Source of the DNA: a virus
IMG/VR virus record: IMGVR_UViG_3300028563_000023
Coordinates: 1-59,675 of that record
Length of the DNA: 59,675 nucleotides
Strand: one strand, 5' to 3'
The notes beneath the pieces are model-generated. The model had not been told where the DNA came from. It did not search any database and saw nothing but the letters and a program-made list of their open reading frames with translations. This document shows, piece after piece, positions 1-7,562 of the stretch; the first letter of the stretch is position 1; the number at the start of each line of letters is the position of its first letter. Made by a program: the position numbers and the translations under genes.

Positions 1-25
1 CTTAAACAAGCCAAAACTGCTCTCG

Positions 26-55
26 GTGACAGATCGTGACACTTTTCTCTAGTGT
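26..55 (+). promoter_or_regulatory. Candidate sigma70-type promoter in the ParB-methyltransferase leader
   Basis: GTGACA (26-31) and TAGTGT (50-55) are separated by 18 nt. The inverted pair GTGACACTT (36-44) and AAGTGTCAC (94-102) lies across and downstream of it, as expected of an operator. The same arrangement is kept in the second copy at 56837-56866, where a third AAGTGTCAC lies upstream at 56794-56802. Transcription would leave a leader of about 100 nt before the gene at 166. A second, closer -10 box at 152-157 may give a leaderless transcript. Confidence 0.4.
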
Positions 56-120
56 AGGCCGCATGCGCGCGCACGGAACGAAACTCCCCACGGAAGTGTC
101 ACACCTGTCATCCGTCACAC

Positions 121-133
121 GGGAATCATTCCC
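121..133. promoter_or_regulatory. 13-bp palindrome GGGAAT-C-ATTCCC
   Basis: A perfect 6+1+6 inverted repeat, conserved at 56932-56944. It lies between the GTGACA/TGTCAC repeats and the -10 box of the methyltransferase gene. It looks like a dimeric-repressor operator; the binding protein is unknown. The XRE protein at 5381 or the RHH protein at 44236 are candidates by inference only. Confidence 0.4.
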
Positions 134-151
134 ATCTTTGACCTGAGCGCG

Positions 152-157
152 TAAACT
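152..157 (+). promoter_or_regulatory. Leaderless-type -10 box TAAACT before the methyltransferase
   Basis: TAAACT ends 8 nt before the ATG at 166, so transcription would begin at or next to the start codon. There is no Shine-Dalgarno in the gap. The box is conserved at 56963-56968 although the bases just upstream differ between the copies. It belongs to a set of similar boxes before operon-first genes. Confidence 0.5.
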
Positions 158-165
158 CCGAGCCG

Positions 166-1419
166 ATGAGCGAAGTAGAAACCTTGGCGCGCGACCTGTC
201 CTCGCTGGCGGTAGTCGACGCGCCTGTGGCCGAGCTCCGCGGCTGGGATCGGAACCCGCGCCGGATCAAGCCGGCGCGGCTCGAGCAGCTGAAGGCGATG
301 CTGACCGCGTCGCCGGAGATGCTGCGCGCCCGGCCGCTGATCGCGCTTCCTGATGGAACGGTGATCGCCGGCAACCAGCGTCTCGCCGCTGCGCAGGCGC
401 TCGGCTGGGAGTCCATCCCTGCTGTCTTCGTCGACCTGGATGAGGCGACGGCGATCGAGTGGGCGTTCCGCGACAACAATCCGGCGGGCGAATCGGACGA
501 CGATCTGGCCGCGGTTCTACTTGCGGATCTGGCGGAGCGCGGCCGGGCTTTGGACATGACGGGGTTTGCTCCGTCGGATCTGTCGGCGCTTCTGCGGCGG
601 GTTGCTCCGAAGAATGATCCGGATGCGGTGCCACCGGTTCCGAAAAAGCCGAAGAGTAAACGCGGCGAGATATACGAGCTCGGTAATCACCGGTTGATGT
701 GCGGGGACGCGACGAGCGCGGAGGATGTGGCGGCGCTGATGGGCGGCTCGAGCGTCGCATTGCTCTTCACCGACCCGCCGTATGGTGTGAACTACCAGGG
801 CGACGAGGATCCCGAGTCGCTGCGGCGGCGGAACAGACGCACGGACGGCAAGGCGACGGTCGCCGGCGACGCGCTCGGCGACGACGGCACACGTGCGCTC
901 GTGTCGGCCGCTCTCGCGACGGCGCGCACGGGGATGGCTCCCGGTGCCACCTTCTACGTCTGCTCGCCGTCGGGCATGTCGGAGCTCGCGTTCCGGCTTG
1001 CGCTCCAGGACGCCTCGTTCGAGTTGCGCCAGGCGATCGTCTGGGCGAAGGACGTGTTCGCGTTCGGGCGGCAGGACTACCACTGGCGGCACGAGTCGAT
1101 CCTCTACGGCTGGCTCGCCGGCGCGGCGCATCTCTGGAACGGCGGCCGGAAGCAGGACACGGTCTGGGAGATCGCGAGGCCGAAGCGCTCGCCGGAGCAT
1201 CCGACGATGAAGCCGGTCGAACTCGTCGAGCGCGCACTTTGGAACTCGAGCGATCCCGAGAAGGCTGTGCTCGATCCGTTCGCAGGGAGCGGCTCAACCC
1301 TGATCGCCGCCGAGCAGTCGAACCGCCGCTGCTTCGCGCTCGAGATCGACCCGGCCTACTGCGACGTGATCCGGCAGCGCTACGCCGACTTCGTCAACGA
1401 CCAGAAGTGGGCGCCATGA
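166..1419 (+). CDS. ParB-domain DNA methyltransferase (DPPY, beta class)
   Basis: 417 aa. Residues about 15-110 are a ParB/Srx-like nuclease-fold domain (IAGNQRLAAA motif near 67-76). Residues about 168-417 are an amino-methyltransferase: motif IV TDPPYG at 202-207 precedes motif I DPFAGSG at 370-376, the beta-class order, predicting N6-adenine or N4-cytosine methylation. The ParB-methyltransferase fusion is common in phages next to the terminase and probably protects virion DNA from host restriction. The stop overlaps the next ATG (ATGA). The middle of the catalytic half, which should carry target specificity, differs completely from the second copy at 56977 while both ends are nearly identical. 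Confidence 0.9.
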   Translation: MSEVETLARDLSSLAVVDAPVAELRGWDRNPRRIKPARLEQLKAMLTASPEMLRARPLIALPDGTVIAGNQRLAAAQALGWESIPAVFVDLDEATAIEWAFRDNNPAGESDDDLAAVLLADLAERGRALDMTGFAPSDLSALLRRVAPKNDPDAVPPVPKKPKSKRGEIYELGNHRLMCGDATSAEDVAALMGGSSVALLFTDPPYGVNYQGDEDPESLRRRNRRTDGKATVAGDALGDDGTRALVSAALATARTGMAPGATFYVCSPSGMSELAFRLALQDASFELRQAIVWAKDVFAFGRQDYHWRHESILYGWLAGAAHLWNGGRKQDTVWEIARPKRSPEHPTMKPVELVERALWNSSDPEKAVLDPFAGSGSTLIAAEQSNRRCFALEIDPAYCDVIRQRYADFVNDQKWAP

Positions 1420-2018
1420 GCGAACCCGCCCCGGTGAAGAAGAAGCGGGCGAAGCCGCCGAACCGCGACGGCTCGTTCCCGCAACGCCGGCCGATCACCC
1501 CGAAGCGCCGCCAGATCGGCGAAGGCACCAAGATCAACGAGGCGATCACCGAGAAGATCGTCCAGGCCGTCAGGATCGGCGCGCCGCTGAACACCGCGCG
1601 CGCCTACGCCGGCGTGCCGACACCGACGTTCAACGAATGGCTGCGCCTCGGCCGCGAAGGCTGGGAGCCCTACGTCGCCCTTGTCGAGAAGATCGACGCG
1701 GCGATGGCCGAGGGCGAGATGCGCGACATCGCAAGGATCGACGCCGGCGCCGACAAGGACTGGCGTGCCGCCGGGTTCAAGCTGGAGCGTCGGTTCCCGG
1801 AGCGGTGGGGTGAGAAGAAACAGATCGAGGCGACCGTCACCGGCCGCCCGTTCGTCGACCTGTCGAAGTTGACGTTGGAGGAGCAGCTGCAACTCAGGTC
1901 GCTGCTCGCGAAGGCGTCTCCGGAGCAGGCCGAGCTCCCGGCGGACGGGAAGCCGGCGGCGGAGATCCTTGCCGCGTCGATCGAGGGCGAAGTAGTGTCC
2001 GAGGAGGAAGTCGCTTGA
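1416..2018 (+). CDS. Terminase small subunit-like protein
   Basis: 200 aa. A basic N-terminus (KKKRAKPPNRDG) is followed by a helix-turn-helix-like segment at about 38-75 (ITEKIVQAVRIGAPLNTARAY, then a PTFNEWLRLG recognition-helix-like stretch), a helical middle and an acidic tail. It is coupled by ATGA to the methyltransferase and lies 1.5 kb before the large terminase, the usual TerS position. DNA-binding TerS would recognise the packaging site. The start chosen is the ATG at the overlap, because the second copy (58212) begins at the equivalent place. The assignment rests on motif and position; a non-packaging HTH protein is the alternative. Confidence 0.65.
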   Translation: MSEPAPVKKKRAKPPNRDGSFPQRRPITPKRRQIGEGTKINEAITEKIVQAVRIGAPLNTARAYAGVPTPTFNEWLRLGREGWEPYVALVEKIDAAMAEGEMRDIARIDAGADKDWRAAGFKLERRFPERWGEKKQIEATVTGRPFVDLSKLTLEEQLQLRSLLAKASPEQAELPADGKPAAEILAASIEGEVVSEEEVA

Positions 2019-2039
2019 TCCCCATCCAGGAGGTTTGAA

Positions 2040-2483
2040 ATGGCTCGCACGATCGAAGGCCACAAGTTGTTCAAGGGAACGCAGAACCTCGGCGACGTGC
2101 GGGTGCCGCGCGGCGACGTGACGCTAGAGATCCACCGTTGCGGCGAGTGCGGCGTCATCTGGGGCATCGAGGAGGGTTACATCGCGGCGCGCCGGGACGA
2201 CCATCTCGGCTGGGTTTGCCCGAACGGCCACTCGTTCGTCTTCAACGGGCCGTCCGAGGAAGAGAAGCTGCGCCAGCAACTCGAGCGCGAGACACGCCGC
2301 GCCGACCGGCATGCTGAGGAACGCCGCGCAGCGGAAGCGTCGTTGCGCGCGACGAAGGGCCAGGTGACGAAGCTCAAGAAGCGCGTCGCCGCCGGCGTCT
2401 GCCCGTGCTGCGGCCGGACGTTCCAGCAGTTGGCCCGGCACATGGAGAACAAGCATCCCGACTACGCGCACGCCGAGGCGTAG
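2040..2483 (+). CDS. Zinc-ribbon/coiled-coil/C2H2-like zinc-finger protein
   Basis: 147 aa. An N-terminal zinc ribbon (CGECG near 34-38, then CPNGH near 60) is followed by a charged coiled coil (about 75-120). A C-terminal finger has CPCCG, 11 intervening residues, then H and H (RHMENKH), a C2H2-like arrangement. Excellent Shine-Dalgarno AGGAGG at 2028-2033, 6 nt before the ATG. It is inserted between TerS and the 36-aa peptide and is absent from the second copy, so it is a cassette gene. Nucleic-acid binding is likely; the target is unknown. Confidence 0.7.
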   Translation: MARTIEGHKLFKGTQNLGDVRVPRGDVTLEIHRCGECGVIWGIEEGYIAARRDDHLGWVCPNGHSFVFNGPSEEEKLRQQLERETRRADRHAEERRAAEASLRATKGQVTKLKKRVAAGVCPCCGRTFQQLARHMENKHPDYAHAEA

Positions 2484-2486
2484 ACT
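2481..2486 (+). promoter_or_regulatory. Leaderless-type -10 box TAGACT
   Basis: TAGACT overlaps the stop of the zinc-finger gene and ends 7 nt before the ATG at 2494, with no ribosome binding site between. The equivalent in the second copy is TAACCT at 58815-58820, with the same 7-nt gap, although the upstream gene is different there. Confidence 0.4.
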
Positions 2487-2493
2487 CCGCGCC

Positions 2494-2604
2494 ATGCAGA
2501 CTCTCGCGTTCACCGTCACGAAGGGCGACCTCGAAGTCGTCGCGCTGATCCTGGTCATCGTCGTGCTCGTCCTGATCCTGCTCAAGAAGCTCCGCGTCTG
2601 GTGA
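2494..2604 (+). CDS. Single-span membrane peptide, 36 aa
   Basis: A short head (MQTLAFTVTKGDLE), a hydrophobic helix of about 17 residues (VVALILVIVVLVLILL) and a basic tail (KKLRVW). It is conserved in the second copy (58828-58938) with substitutions that keep the membrane segment, which argues for real coding. Its TGA overlaps the GTG of the next gene. Function unknown. Confidence 0.6.
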   Translation: MQTLAFTVTKGDLEVVALILVIVVLVLILLKKLRVW

Positions 2605-3533
2605 TCCCGCTCACCGTCCTCGCCGAGACGAAGACGACGCTGACCGTCGGCTGGACGCCGCTGCGGAACGCGACCGGCTACGAGTTCCTCGTCGACAGCG
2701 TCCGGGTGTCAAACACGTTCGACCCGACCCGGTCGAGCGTGAAGTTCGGGAAGCCATCGAGCGGCGAGCACATCTACTCCGTCGTGGCGCTCGGCAAGCT
2801 CGACGAGGGCGACCTGACATGGCCGGCTGTCACACCGCCGGTCGGCTGGGTCGTCGCCCCGCCGGCGCCACCGCCGGTCGGCACCGTGATCACGAACCCT
2901 GTTGGCGCCGGCGTGAACGTCTACCAGGCACCGGCGCACATCACCGACACGGTCGTCAACGGCGGTCAGGATCAGGCGTTCCTGGTGCAGGGCGGACAAG
3001 GCGGCGGTGCCGGCTCGACGTTCGAGCGGATTCAGGGCAACCTCGTCGGCGGCTACTCGGTGCCGCACAACAACAAGCATTTCTTCTACGTCAAGGGTGC
3101 GAACGTCACCGCGCTCGACGCGTCCGCGACGGCGGCGCTCTCGCCGAACCGCGGCGACGGCGGCTTCTCCGTCCGCTACGCAGGCTTCCGCGCCGAGAGG
3201 TTCAAGCTGATCGGCTTCCAACTGCCGCTCTGCATCTTCGCCGACGACCTCGTCAAGGGCCCGGTGCTGTTCAAGGACGGGATCGTCGACGTGCAACCGG
3301 GACAGCCGGTGTTCTACGGGTCGACCGACGAGGCGGCGACGCTGAACTACGACGTCGAGCTCGACAACGTCGCTGCGACCGGGCCGGACGGCAACCCGTT
3401 CTGGAACTTCGACACGGGCACGTTCCTCGGCACCCTGACGGTTCACGCCACTTGCACCTACAACGGTGTTCCGATCACGAAGGCGAGCCAGGGCCGCAAC
3501 TGCCCGGCCGGGCAACTCCGCCTCGTCGCCTGA
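2601..3533 (+). CDS. FN3-like/beta-rich virion-associated protein
   Basis: 310 aa. Residues 1-80 resemble a fibronectin type III domain (TTLTVGWTP, ATGYEFLVDS, SGEHIYSVVAL). A proline linker (about 85-93) leads to a glycine-rich, beta-solenoid-looking region (about 95-310) with turns such as VVNGGQDQAF and GGFSVRYAGF. The C-terminus (CTYNGVPIT...RNCPAGQL) could be disulphide-linked. No signal peptide. A virion decoration or fibre protein is inferred from architecture and its place before TerL. The GTG start overlaps the preceding stop; the second copy starts with ATG at the same residue, supporting this start. Confidence 0.55.
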   Translation: MIPLTVLAETKTTLTVGWTPLRNATGYEFLVDSVRVSNTFDPTRSSVKFGKPSSGEHIYSVVALGKLDEGDLTWPAVTPPVGWVVAPPAPPPVGTVITNPVGAGVNVYQAPAHITDTVVNGGQDQAFLVQGGQGGGAGSTFERIQGNLVGGYSVPHNNKHFFYVKGANVTALDASATAALSPNRGDGGFSVRYAGFRAERFKLIGFQLPLCIFADDLVKGPVLFKDGIVDVQPGQPVFYGSTDEAATLNYDVELDNVAATGPDGNPFWNFDTGTFLGTLTVHATCTYNGVPITKASQGRNCPAGQLRLVA

Positions 3534-3540
3534 CGGCGCG

Positions 3541-5175
3541 ATGAGCGTCATCGAACTGAACCTCGCCGAGCTCGACGCGGCGATCGAACGGAAACGCAGC
3601 GGGCAGACGCTCGCCGACCAGGCGGAGGCGTGGAGCGGTGATCTGCACACGTTCATGCGGCAGGCGTGGCCGGTGCTCGAGCCGGACACGCCGTTCGTCG
3701 ACGGATCCCATATCGAGGCGATCTGCGACCACCTGGAGGCGGTCTCGGCGGGCGAGCTCCGGAAGTTGATGATCAACGTGCCGCCCGCCACGTCGAAGAG
3801 CACGACCGTCTCCGTGATCTGGCCGGTCTGGGACTGGATCCACAAGCCGAACCGTTCGTTCATCACCGGCAGCTACCACATCGACCTTTCGACCGACTTC
3901 GCGGTCAAGTCGCGCGACCTGATCCAGTCGTGGTGGTTCCAGTCCCGTTGGGGCCATCTGTTCCAGATGAAGGGTGACGAGAACCTGAAGACCCGCTACC
4001 GGAACGACCGGCGCGGCCGCCGCTACGCGACATCCCCGGGCGGTGGCGGCACCGGCCAGCACGCGAACATCATCATCGTCGACGATCCGCACAACGCGAA
4101 GGAGGCGGAGGGTGCGACCCCGTCGGCGTTGCAGGCCGCGATCGGCTGGCAGGACGGCACCCTGTCGACCCGGTTCGCCGACCCGAAGACGGGCGCGCAG
4201 GTGATCATCATGCAGCGCCTCCACGAGGCTGATCTGTGCGGGCATCTGCTCGCGAAAGAGGACGGGCACTCCTGGACGGTGCTGTGTCTTCCCGAGGAGT
4301 ACGACCCTGACCATCCGAACGTGACACCGGAGCGGATCGTGTTGCCGTCAGGACGGGTGTTGGCCGGCGACCCGCGCACCGTGCCGGGCGAGTTGCTGTG
4401 CCCTGACAGGATCGGCCCTGTCGAGCATCGGGCCCGTGCGGAGGCGCTCGGCTCGTTCCGGGCGTCGGGCCAGCTGCAGCAGCGGCCGACCGCGGTCGAG
4501 GGCGAGATTCTGAAGCGGGCCGACTGGATGTTCTTCCCGCCCGCCTGGCTCGACGACGACGGGAGGAAGCATCTGCCGGCGTTCACGCATGTCGCGCAGT
4601 CGTGGGACACGACGTTCAAGGATCGGACGAACAGCGACTTCGTTGTCGGCCAGATCTGGGGTGTCCGTGGCGCCGACCGTTTCCTGCTCCGGGTGTTCCG
4701 GGCCCGGATGAATTTGACGGCGACGAAGACGGCGATGCGTGAGGCGAACGCGTGGGCGACGGAGCGGTGGCCGCGTGCGGCGCACAAGATCCTGATCGAG
4801 AAGTCCGCGAACGGGGTTGACATCATCGCCGATTTGAAGCGGGAGCTCCCGGGGATTGAGCCGATCGTCGCGGCGACTGACAAGACGACGAGGGCGATTG
4901 CTGCGTCGCCGGCGCTCGAGTCGGGGAACGTGTGGATCCCAGGTTTGAAGTCGTCTGACCCGGCGGGCTATGACTCGCAGAGGACGCCGTCTGAGTCGGC
5001 GCAGCTGGTGGAGGAGGCTGCGGTGTTCCCGAAGGGCGCGAACGACGACTCTGTGGATGCGTTTTCGCAAGCCATGAACTGGGCGCGTGGCCGTGCTTCG
5101 CGAGCACGGGTGACGGTCAACTTGGAGCAGATCGGCCAGGTTGGTGCGATCCCGACACCAGGCCGCTGGGAGTAG
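3541..5175 (+). CDS. terL: Terminase large subunit
   Basis: 544 aa, normal length. The ATPase domain has the variant Walker A of this family (PPATSKST, about residues 81-88) and a Walker B IIIVDD followed by PHNAKEA (about 177-190). The RNase H-like nuclease domain starts near residue 350 with the aspartate motif SWDTTFKD, and the C-terminal acidic motif is DDSVDAF (about 502). It pumps DNA into proheads and cuts concatemers. The start is the ATG at 3541 just after the upstream stop; an upstream extension in the same frame would overlap the previous gene and carries no conserved sequence. Confidence 0.95.
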   Translation: MSVIELNLAELDAAIERKRSGQTLADQAEAWSGDLHTFMRQAWPVLEPDTPFVDGSHIEAICDHLEAVSAGELRKLMINVPPATSKSTTVSVIWPVWDWIHKPNRSFITGSYHIDLSTDFAVKSRDLIQSWWFQSRWGHLFQMKGDENLKTRYRNDRRGRRYATSPGGGGTGQHANIIIVDDPHNAKEAEGATPSALQAAIGWQDGTLSTRFADPKTGAQVIIMQRLHEADLCGHLLAKEDGHSWTVLCLPEEYDPDHPNVTPERIVLPSGRVLAGDPRTVPGELLCPDRIGPVEHRARAEALGSFRASGQLQQRPTAVEGEILKRADWMFFPPAWLDDDGRKHLPAFTHVAQSWDTTFKDRTNSDFVVGQIWGVRGADRFLLRVFRARMNLTATKTAMREANAWATERWPRAAHKILIEKSANGVDIIADLKRELPGIEPIVAATDKTTRAIAASPALESGNVWIPGLKSSDPAGYDSQRTPSESAQLVEEAAVFPKGANDDSVDAFSQAMNWARGRASRARVTVNLEQIGQVGAIPTPGRWE

Positions 5176-5181
5176 TAAACT
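5176..5181 (+). promoter_or_regulatory. Leaderless-type -10 box TAAACT after terL
   Basis: TAAACT ends 8 nt before the ATG at 5190, directly after the terL stop. The gap (CGCTTGCC) has no Shine-Dalgarno. It would start transcription of the accessory block separately from the terminase operon. Confidence 0.45.
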
Positions 5182-5189
5182 CGCTTGCC

Positions 5190-5384
5190 ATGAGAAAGCC
5201 ACGCAAGAAGCCGCCAACCCCGAAGGTCACCTCCCGCGTCCAGGACACGTCGCAGGTCGCCCGCGGTTTCAAGCAGCCTCCGAACCACCGGGCGCAGGTG
5301 CTCGCAAGGGTGACGGGGCTCGAGGTGTATGACGGGGTTGAGGCGGCGAACCAGGCCGGACTACCGATGCCGGGGCAGTTCTGA
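5190..5384 (+). CDS. Small basic hypothetical protein
   Basis: 64 aa, Lys/Arg/Pro-rich N-terminus (MRKPRKKPP) and an amphipathic C-terminal half. First gene after terL and possibly leaderless. The final codons overlap the predicted CTG start of the next gene. No family recognised. Confidence 0.55.
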   Translation: MRKPRKKPPTPKVTSRVQDTSQVARGFKQPPNHRAQVLARVTGLEVYDGVEAANQAGLPMPGQF

Positions 5385-5608
5385 GCGAGCGCCTCGTCAC
5401 ACCGCATGCAGAGAGGCTCGGCTACACGGTGCGGATCTTCCGTGAGAATGAGGGTTTGAGCCAAGAGGCGCTCGCGAACGAGCATGGGCGAACGCAGGTC
5501 TGGCTTTCGTACATCGAGACAGGAAAGAGCGAGCCGACGTTGGGCGACCTCTTCTGGCTCGCGCACCGCCTCGGCTTCTCGATCGACCGTGCGCTCATGC
5601 CGAAGTGA
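5381..5608 (+). CDS. XRE-family helix-turn-helix regulator with a probable CTG start
   Basis: 75 aa. The whole protein is a Cro/C1-type fold: helix 1 (GYTVRIFRENEGL), helix 2 (SQEALANEHG), recognition helix (TQVWLSYIETGKSEPT), then helices 4-5 (LFWLAHRLGFSIDRAL). In frame, the only initiator upstream of helix 1 is CTG at 5381, overlapping the preceding stop as CTGA. The next option, GTG at 5429, would remove part of helix 1. No strong Shine-Dalgarno, so translation would depend on coupling. It is the only XRE-type regulator I see. Its gene overlaps the next start (GTGA). Confidence 0.75.
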   Translation: MSERLVTPHAERLGYTVRIFRENEGLSQEALANEHGRTQVWLSYIETGKSEPTLGDLFWLAHRLGFSIDRALMPK

Positions 5609-6303
5609 GCCGCATCTCTGTGATAGCGCCTGTTCTAGGTCGGCCCGCGAACGCCGCGCCACTCGTCGAGTCGCTGCTCGCATCGACCGATCAGGCCACG
5701 CTCGTCTTCGTCTGCTCGCCGCGAGACTACGACCAGATCGACGCGTGTCTTCGCGCCAGTGTCGGACAGCCTCGCGTATGCACGGTCATCCACAAGACGC
5801 CACCAGGGCCAGCGGACTACGCGGCCAAAATCCAGCGAGGCTACGACTGGACGGACATGCCGCTCGTCCTGCTCGCCGCCGACGATCTCCGCTTCCAACC
5901 CGGCTGGCTCGAAGCCGTCGAAGCCATCGCCGACGAGTACGACGTGGGTGTGATCGGCACGAACGACAACGCGAACCCGAGTGTGAAGGCAGGCCGGCAC
6001 TCGACGCATCCCGTCGTAAGGCGCTGCTACATCGACCAGTACGGCGGCTCGGTGGGCGAGCCGGGGCAGGTGTACCACGAGGGTTACGACCATCAGTACG
6101 TCGACAACGAACTCGTGGCGACCGCGATGGCTCGAGGCTGCTACGCGCACGCCCACGATGCCGGTGTTCACCACCTTCACCCGCTCTACGACCGGACGGT
6201 GCGCCGGGATCCGACCTACGACAAAGGGCAGGCGAAAGGCGCCGAAGACCGGCGCCTGTTCGAGTCGCGACGACCGCTCTGGGAGAACGAGATTCGCGTA
6301 TAG
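5605..6303 (+). CDS. GT-A-fold glycosyltransferase (family 2-like)
   Basis: 232 aa. It opens with SRISVIAPVLGRP, the first strand of a GT-A nucleotide-sugar domain. LVLLAADDLRFQPGWLEA (about 88-105) contains the acidic nucleotide-sugar/metal motif in the form DD. The C-terminal half has conserved-looking aromatic and acidic residues (YHEGYDHQYVDNEL). No membrane span, so cytosolic. The GTG start overlaps the preceding stop. One of five dispersed glycosyltransferases; acceptor unknown (virion protein, cell wall or DNA). Confidence 0.75.
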   Translation: MSRISVIAPVLGRPANAAPLVESLLASTDQATLVFVCSPRDYDQIDACLRASVGQPRVCTVIHKTPPGPADYAAKIQRGYDWTDMPLVLLAADDLRFQPGWLEAVEAIADEYDVGVIGTNDNANPSVKAGRHSTHPVVRRCYIDQYGGSVGEPGQVYHEGYDHQYVDNELVATAMARGCYAHAHDAGVHHLHPLYDRTVRRDPTYDKGQAKGAEDRRLFESRRPLWENEIRV

Positions 6304-6331
6304 TCGCGTGTCCTAGGTAGAAGGTCGGGTA

Positions 6332-6374
6332 GCGGGGCGGCGCCAGATTCCTGACAGTCGAGGCGCCGCCCCGC
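6332..6374. terminator. Bidirectional terminator between convergent genes
   Basis: GCGGGGCGGCGCC (6332-6344) pairs perfectly with GGCGCCGCCCCGC (6362-6374): a 13-bp GC stem with a 17-nt loop. It lies between the + strand glycosyltransferase and the - strand moron. There is no long U-run, as is usual in high-GC hosts. Confidence 0.75.
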
Positions 6375-6375
6375 C

Positions 6376-6477
6376 CTACTTCTCGCGCAGCAGCCGGATC
6401 TCGGCGACGAGCCGTCGGATCGCCCGGGCCCGCCACGGCATCAGCACCGTCAGCAGGATCCGGTGCAGCCGTCGCAT
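6376..6477 (-). CDS. Small basic hydrophobic peptide, 33 aa
   Basis: A short hydrophobic helix (ILLTVLMPW) in an arginine-rich peptide. Its ATG overlaps the stop of the secreted protein (ATGA on the minus strand), so the two are translationally coupled. It ends 1 nt from the terminator stem. Function unknown; possibly a partner of the secreted protein. Confidence 0.4.
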   Translation of the reverse strand: MRRLHRILLTVLMPWRARAIRRLVAEIRLLREK

Positions 6478-6944
6478 CAGAGCGACCGGCCGAACGGCGT
6501 CGACTGCGCCGCGACCAGCCACGCCTTGTCCGCGACGATCGGCGTGCGCGCCGGGCCCGAGACGAGCGGCAGGAAGTCGGCGTCGGCGGCAACCGCGGCG
6601 GCGATCAGCGGCCGGAACCGTGCACGCCACTGGGCGCGGGTCGGATTCTGCGGGAACGCCCGCAGCAGCCGGTAGAAGCGCTGCTGGTCGGTGTACGCCT
6701 TGAGCGCGGCACCGCCTCCGCACGGTGCCGTCAAGGCAGCTGCGGCGAGGCGTTCCTTCCCACGCCACGAGGTCGAGCCGAGACCGATGAGATACGGCTT
6801 GAGGCCGTAGTCGGCGTTGAACGCGATCGTGTTCCAGGCCTGGTCGCCTGTGCAGTCGGTGGTCGAGGCGCGAGCGGTGCCGGCGAACGCGGCTACGGCG
6901 GCGAGTGAAGCAACGATGGCAAGCGATTTGACAGTCATGCCCAT
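6477..6944 (-). CDS. Secreted moron protein with a signal peptide
   Basis: 155 aa. Residues 1-26 are a textbook Sec signal (MGMTVKSLAIVASLAAVAAF, then GTARAS with an ARA cleavage site). Two cysteines in the mature part (TDCTG, TAPCGG) could form a disulphide. The rest is helical and Ala/Arg-rich with no family recognised. It runs against all neighbours, has its own divergent upstream gap and a terminator, and is coupled to a 33-aa peptide: moron organisation. Export suggests action at the host envelope, for example superinfection exclusion; that is inference. Confidence 0.7.
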   Translation of the reverse strand: MGMTVKSLAIVASLAAVAAFAGTARASTTDCTGDQAWNTIAFNADYGLKPYLIGLGSTSWRGKERLAAAALTAPCGGGAALKAYTDQQRFYRLLRAFPQNPTRAQWRARFRPLIAAAVAADADFLPLVSGPARTPIVADKAWLVAAQSTPFGRSL

Positions 6945-6964
6945 ACGGTGTACCGTCGGTTGCC

Positions 6965-7216
6965 ATGAGCCGTCCTACGAAAGTCCAGAAAGAGCAAGAC
7001 CTTCGGCCAACGGGCCCGGAGGATCATTTCGCGTCGGTTGAGGACGCGGCGGCGTTCCTGGCGGAATGCCAGAACGAGGCGCTGCTTCGCCGTGCCGAGC
7101 TCGAACGCAGGGTGCGGTTGGCGGTCGGTGCCGGTTTGTCGATGCGGCGGATCGCGAAAGCTGCCCGTTTGTCGCATACGACGATTCAGACGATCGCAGC
7201 CGAGGAGTCGAAGTGA
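6965..7216 (+). CDS. Small helix-turn-helix DNA-binding protein
   Basis: 83 aa. A helical N-terminal half (AAAFLAECQNEALLRRAELE) and a C-terminal HTH typical of short phage/actinobacterial proteins: VRLAVGAGLSMRRIAKAA then RLSHTTIQTI as recognition helix. It is divergent from the moron across a 20-nt gap. First of a string of genes coupled by 4-nt overlaps to 9634. Probably regulatory. Confidence 0.65.
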   Translation: MSRPTKVQKEQDLRPTGPEDHFASVEDAAAFLAECQNEALLRRAELERRVRLAVGAGLSMRRIAKAARLSHTTIQTIAAEESK

Positions 7217-7389
7217 CCGCGACGTTGAGCGGACGGTCGGTCAAGCCTGCCAACCCAGCCGGCCGTTCGCTGAACGACATCCGGGAGCCTCGACCGTTGT
7301 CCCGCCAGGCGCAGGATCTGCGCGACCGGGCGGCGGCCATCGCACGTCTGCGCGAGCGTCCGCACTACGGCATCTGGGAGACGCGGTGA
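7213..7389 (+). CDS. Short Arg-rich hypothetical protein
   Basis: 58 aa from the GTG overlapping the previous stop (GTGA). Helical, charged C-terminal half (RQAQDLRDRAAAIARLRERP). No family recognised. Supported mainly by exact packing between neighbours. Confidence 0.45.
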   Translation: MTATLSGRSVKPANPAGRSLNDIREPRPLSRQAQDLRDRAAAIARLRERPHYGIWETR

Positions 7390-7562
7390 ACGGTGTGTTC
7401 TGGGCGTTTGTTGTCCAAGGCCCGATGGTGTGGATCGTCGTGCAACTCGCAGGGCCAATCGGCCACCCGCGTCCTGGATGGCTGGTGTCGTCGCTGTTTT
7501 TCGTTGTCTACGCGCTGCTGAACTCGGTCGCTGGATACTCAATCGCTCGGGCCGTGCGATGA
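7386..7562 (+). CDS. Two-span membrane protein, 58 aa
   Basis: Two hydrophobic segments (about 4-25 and 34-55) around a GPIGHPRPGW turn. GTG start overlaps the previous stop by 4 nt. Function unknown. Confidence 0.5.
   Translation: MNGVFWAFVVQGPMVWIVVQLAGPIGHPRPGWLVSSLFFVVYALLNSVAGYSIARAVR

Larger units (their letters stand above)
1..3159. repeat. Diverged long direct repeat, copy 1
   Basis: The leader, the ParB-methyltransferase, the small terminase, the 36-aa membrane peptide and the first part of the beta-rich protein all recur in the same order at 56812-59675. The copies are near-identical in the leader, the N-terminal half of the methyltransferase, the small terminase and the beta-rich protein. 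They differ in the middle of the methyltransferase, in a zinc-finger gene present only here (2040-2483) and in a 62-aa gene present only in the other copy. This suits overlap of one genome unit with a strain variant better than a recent duplication. Confidence 0.9.
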
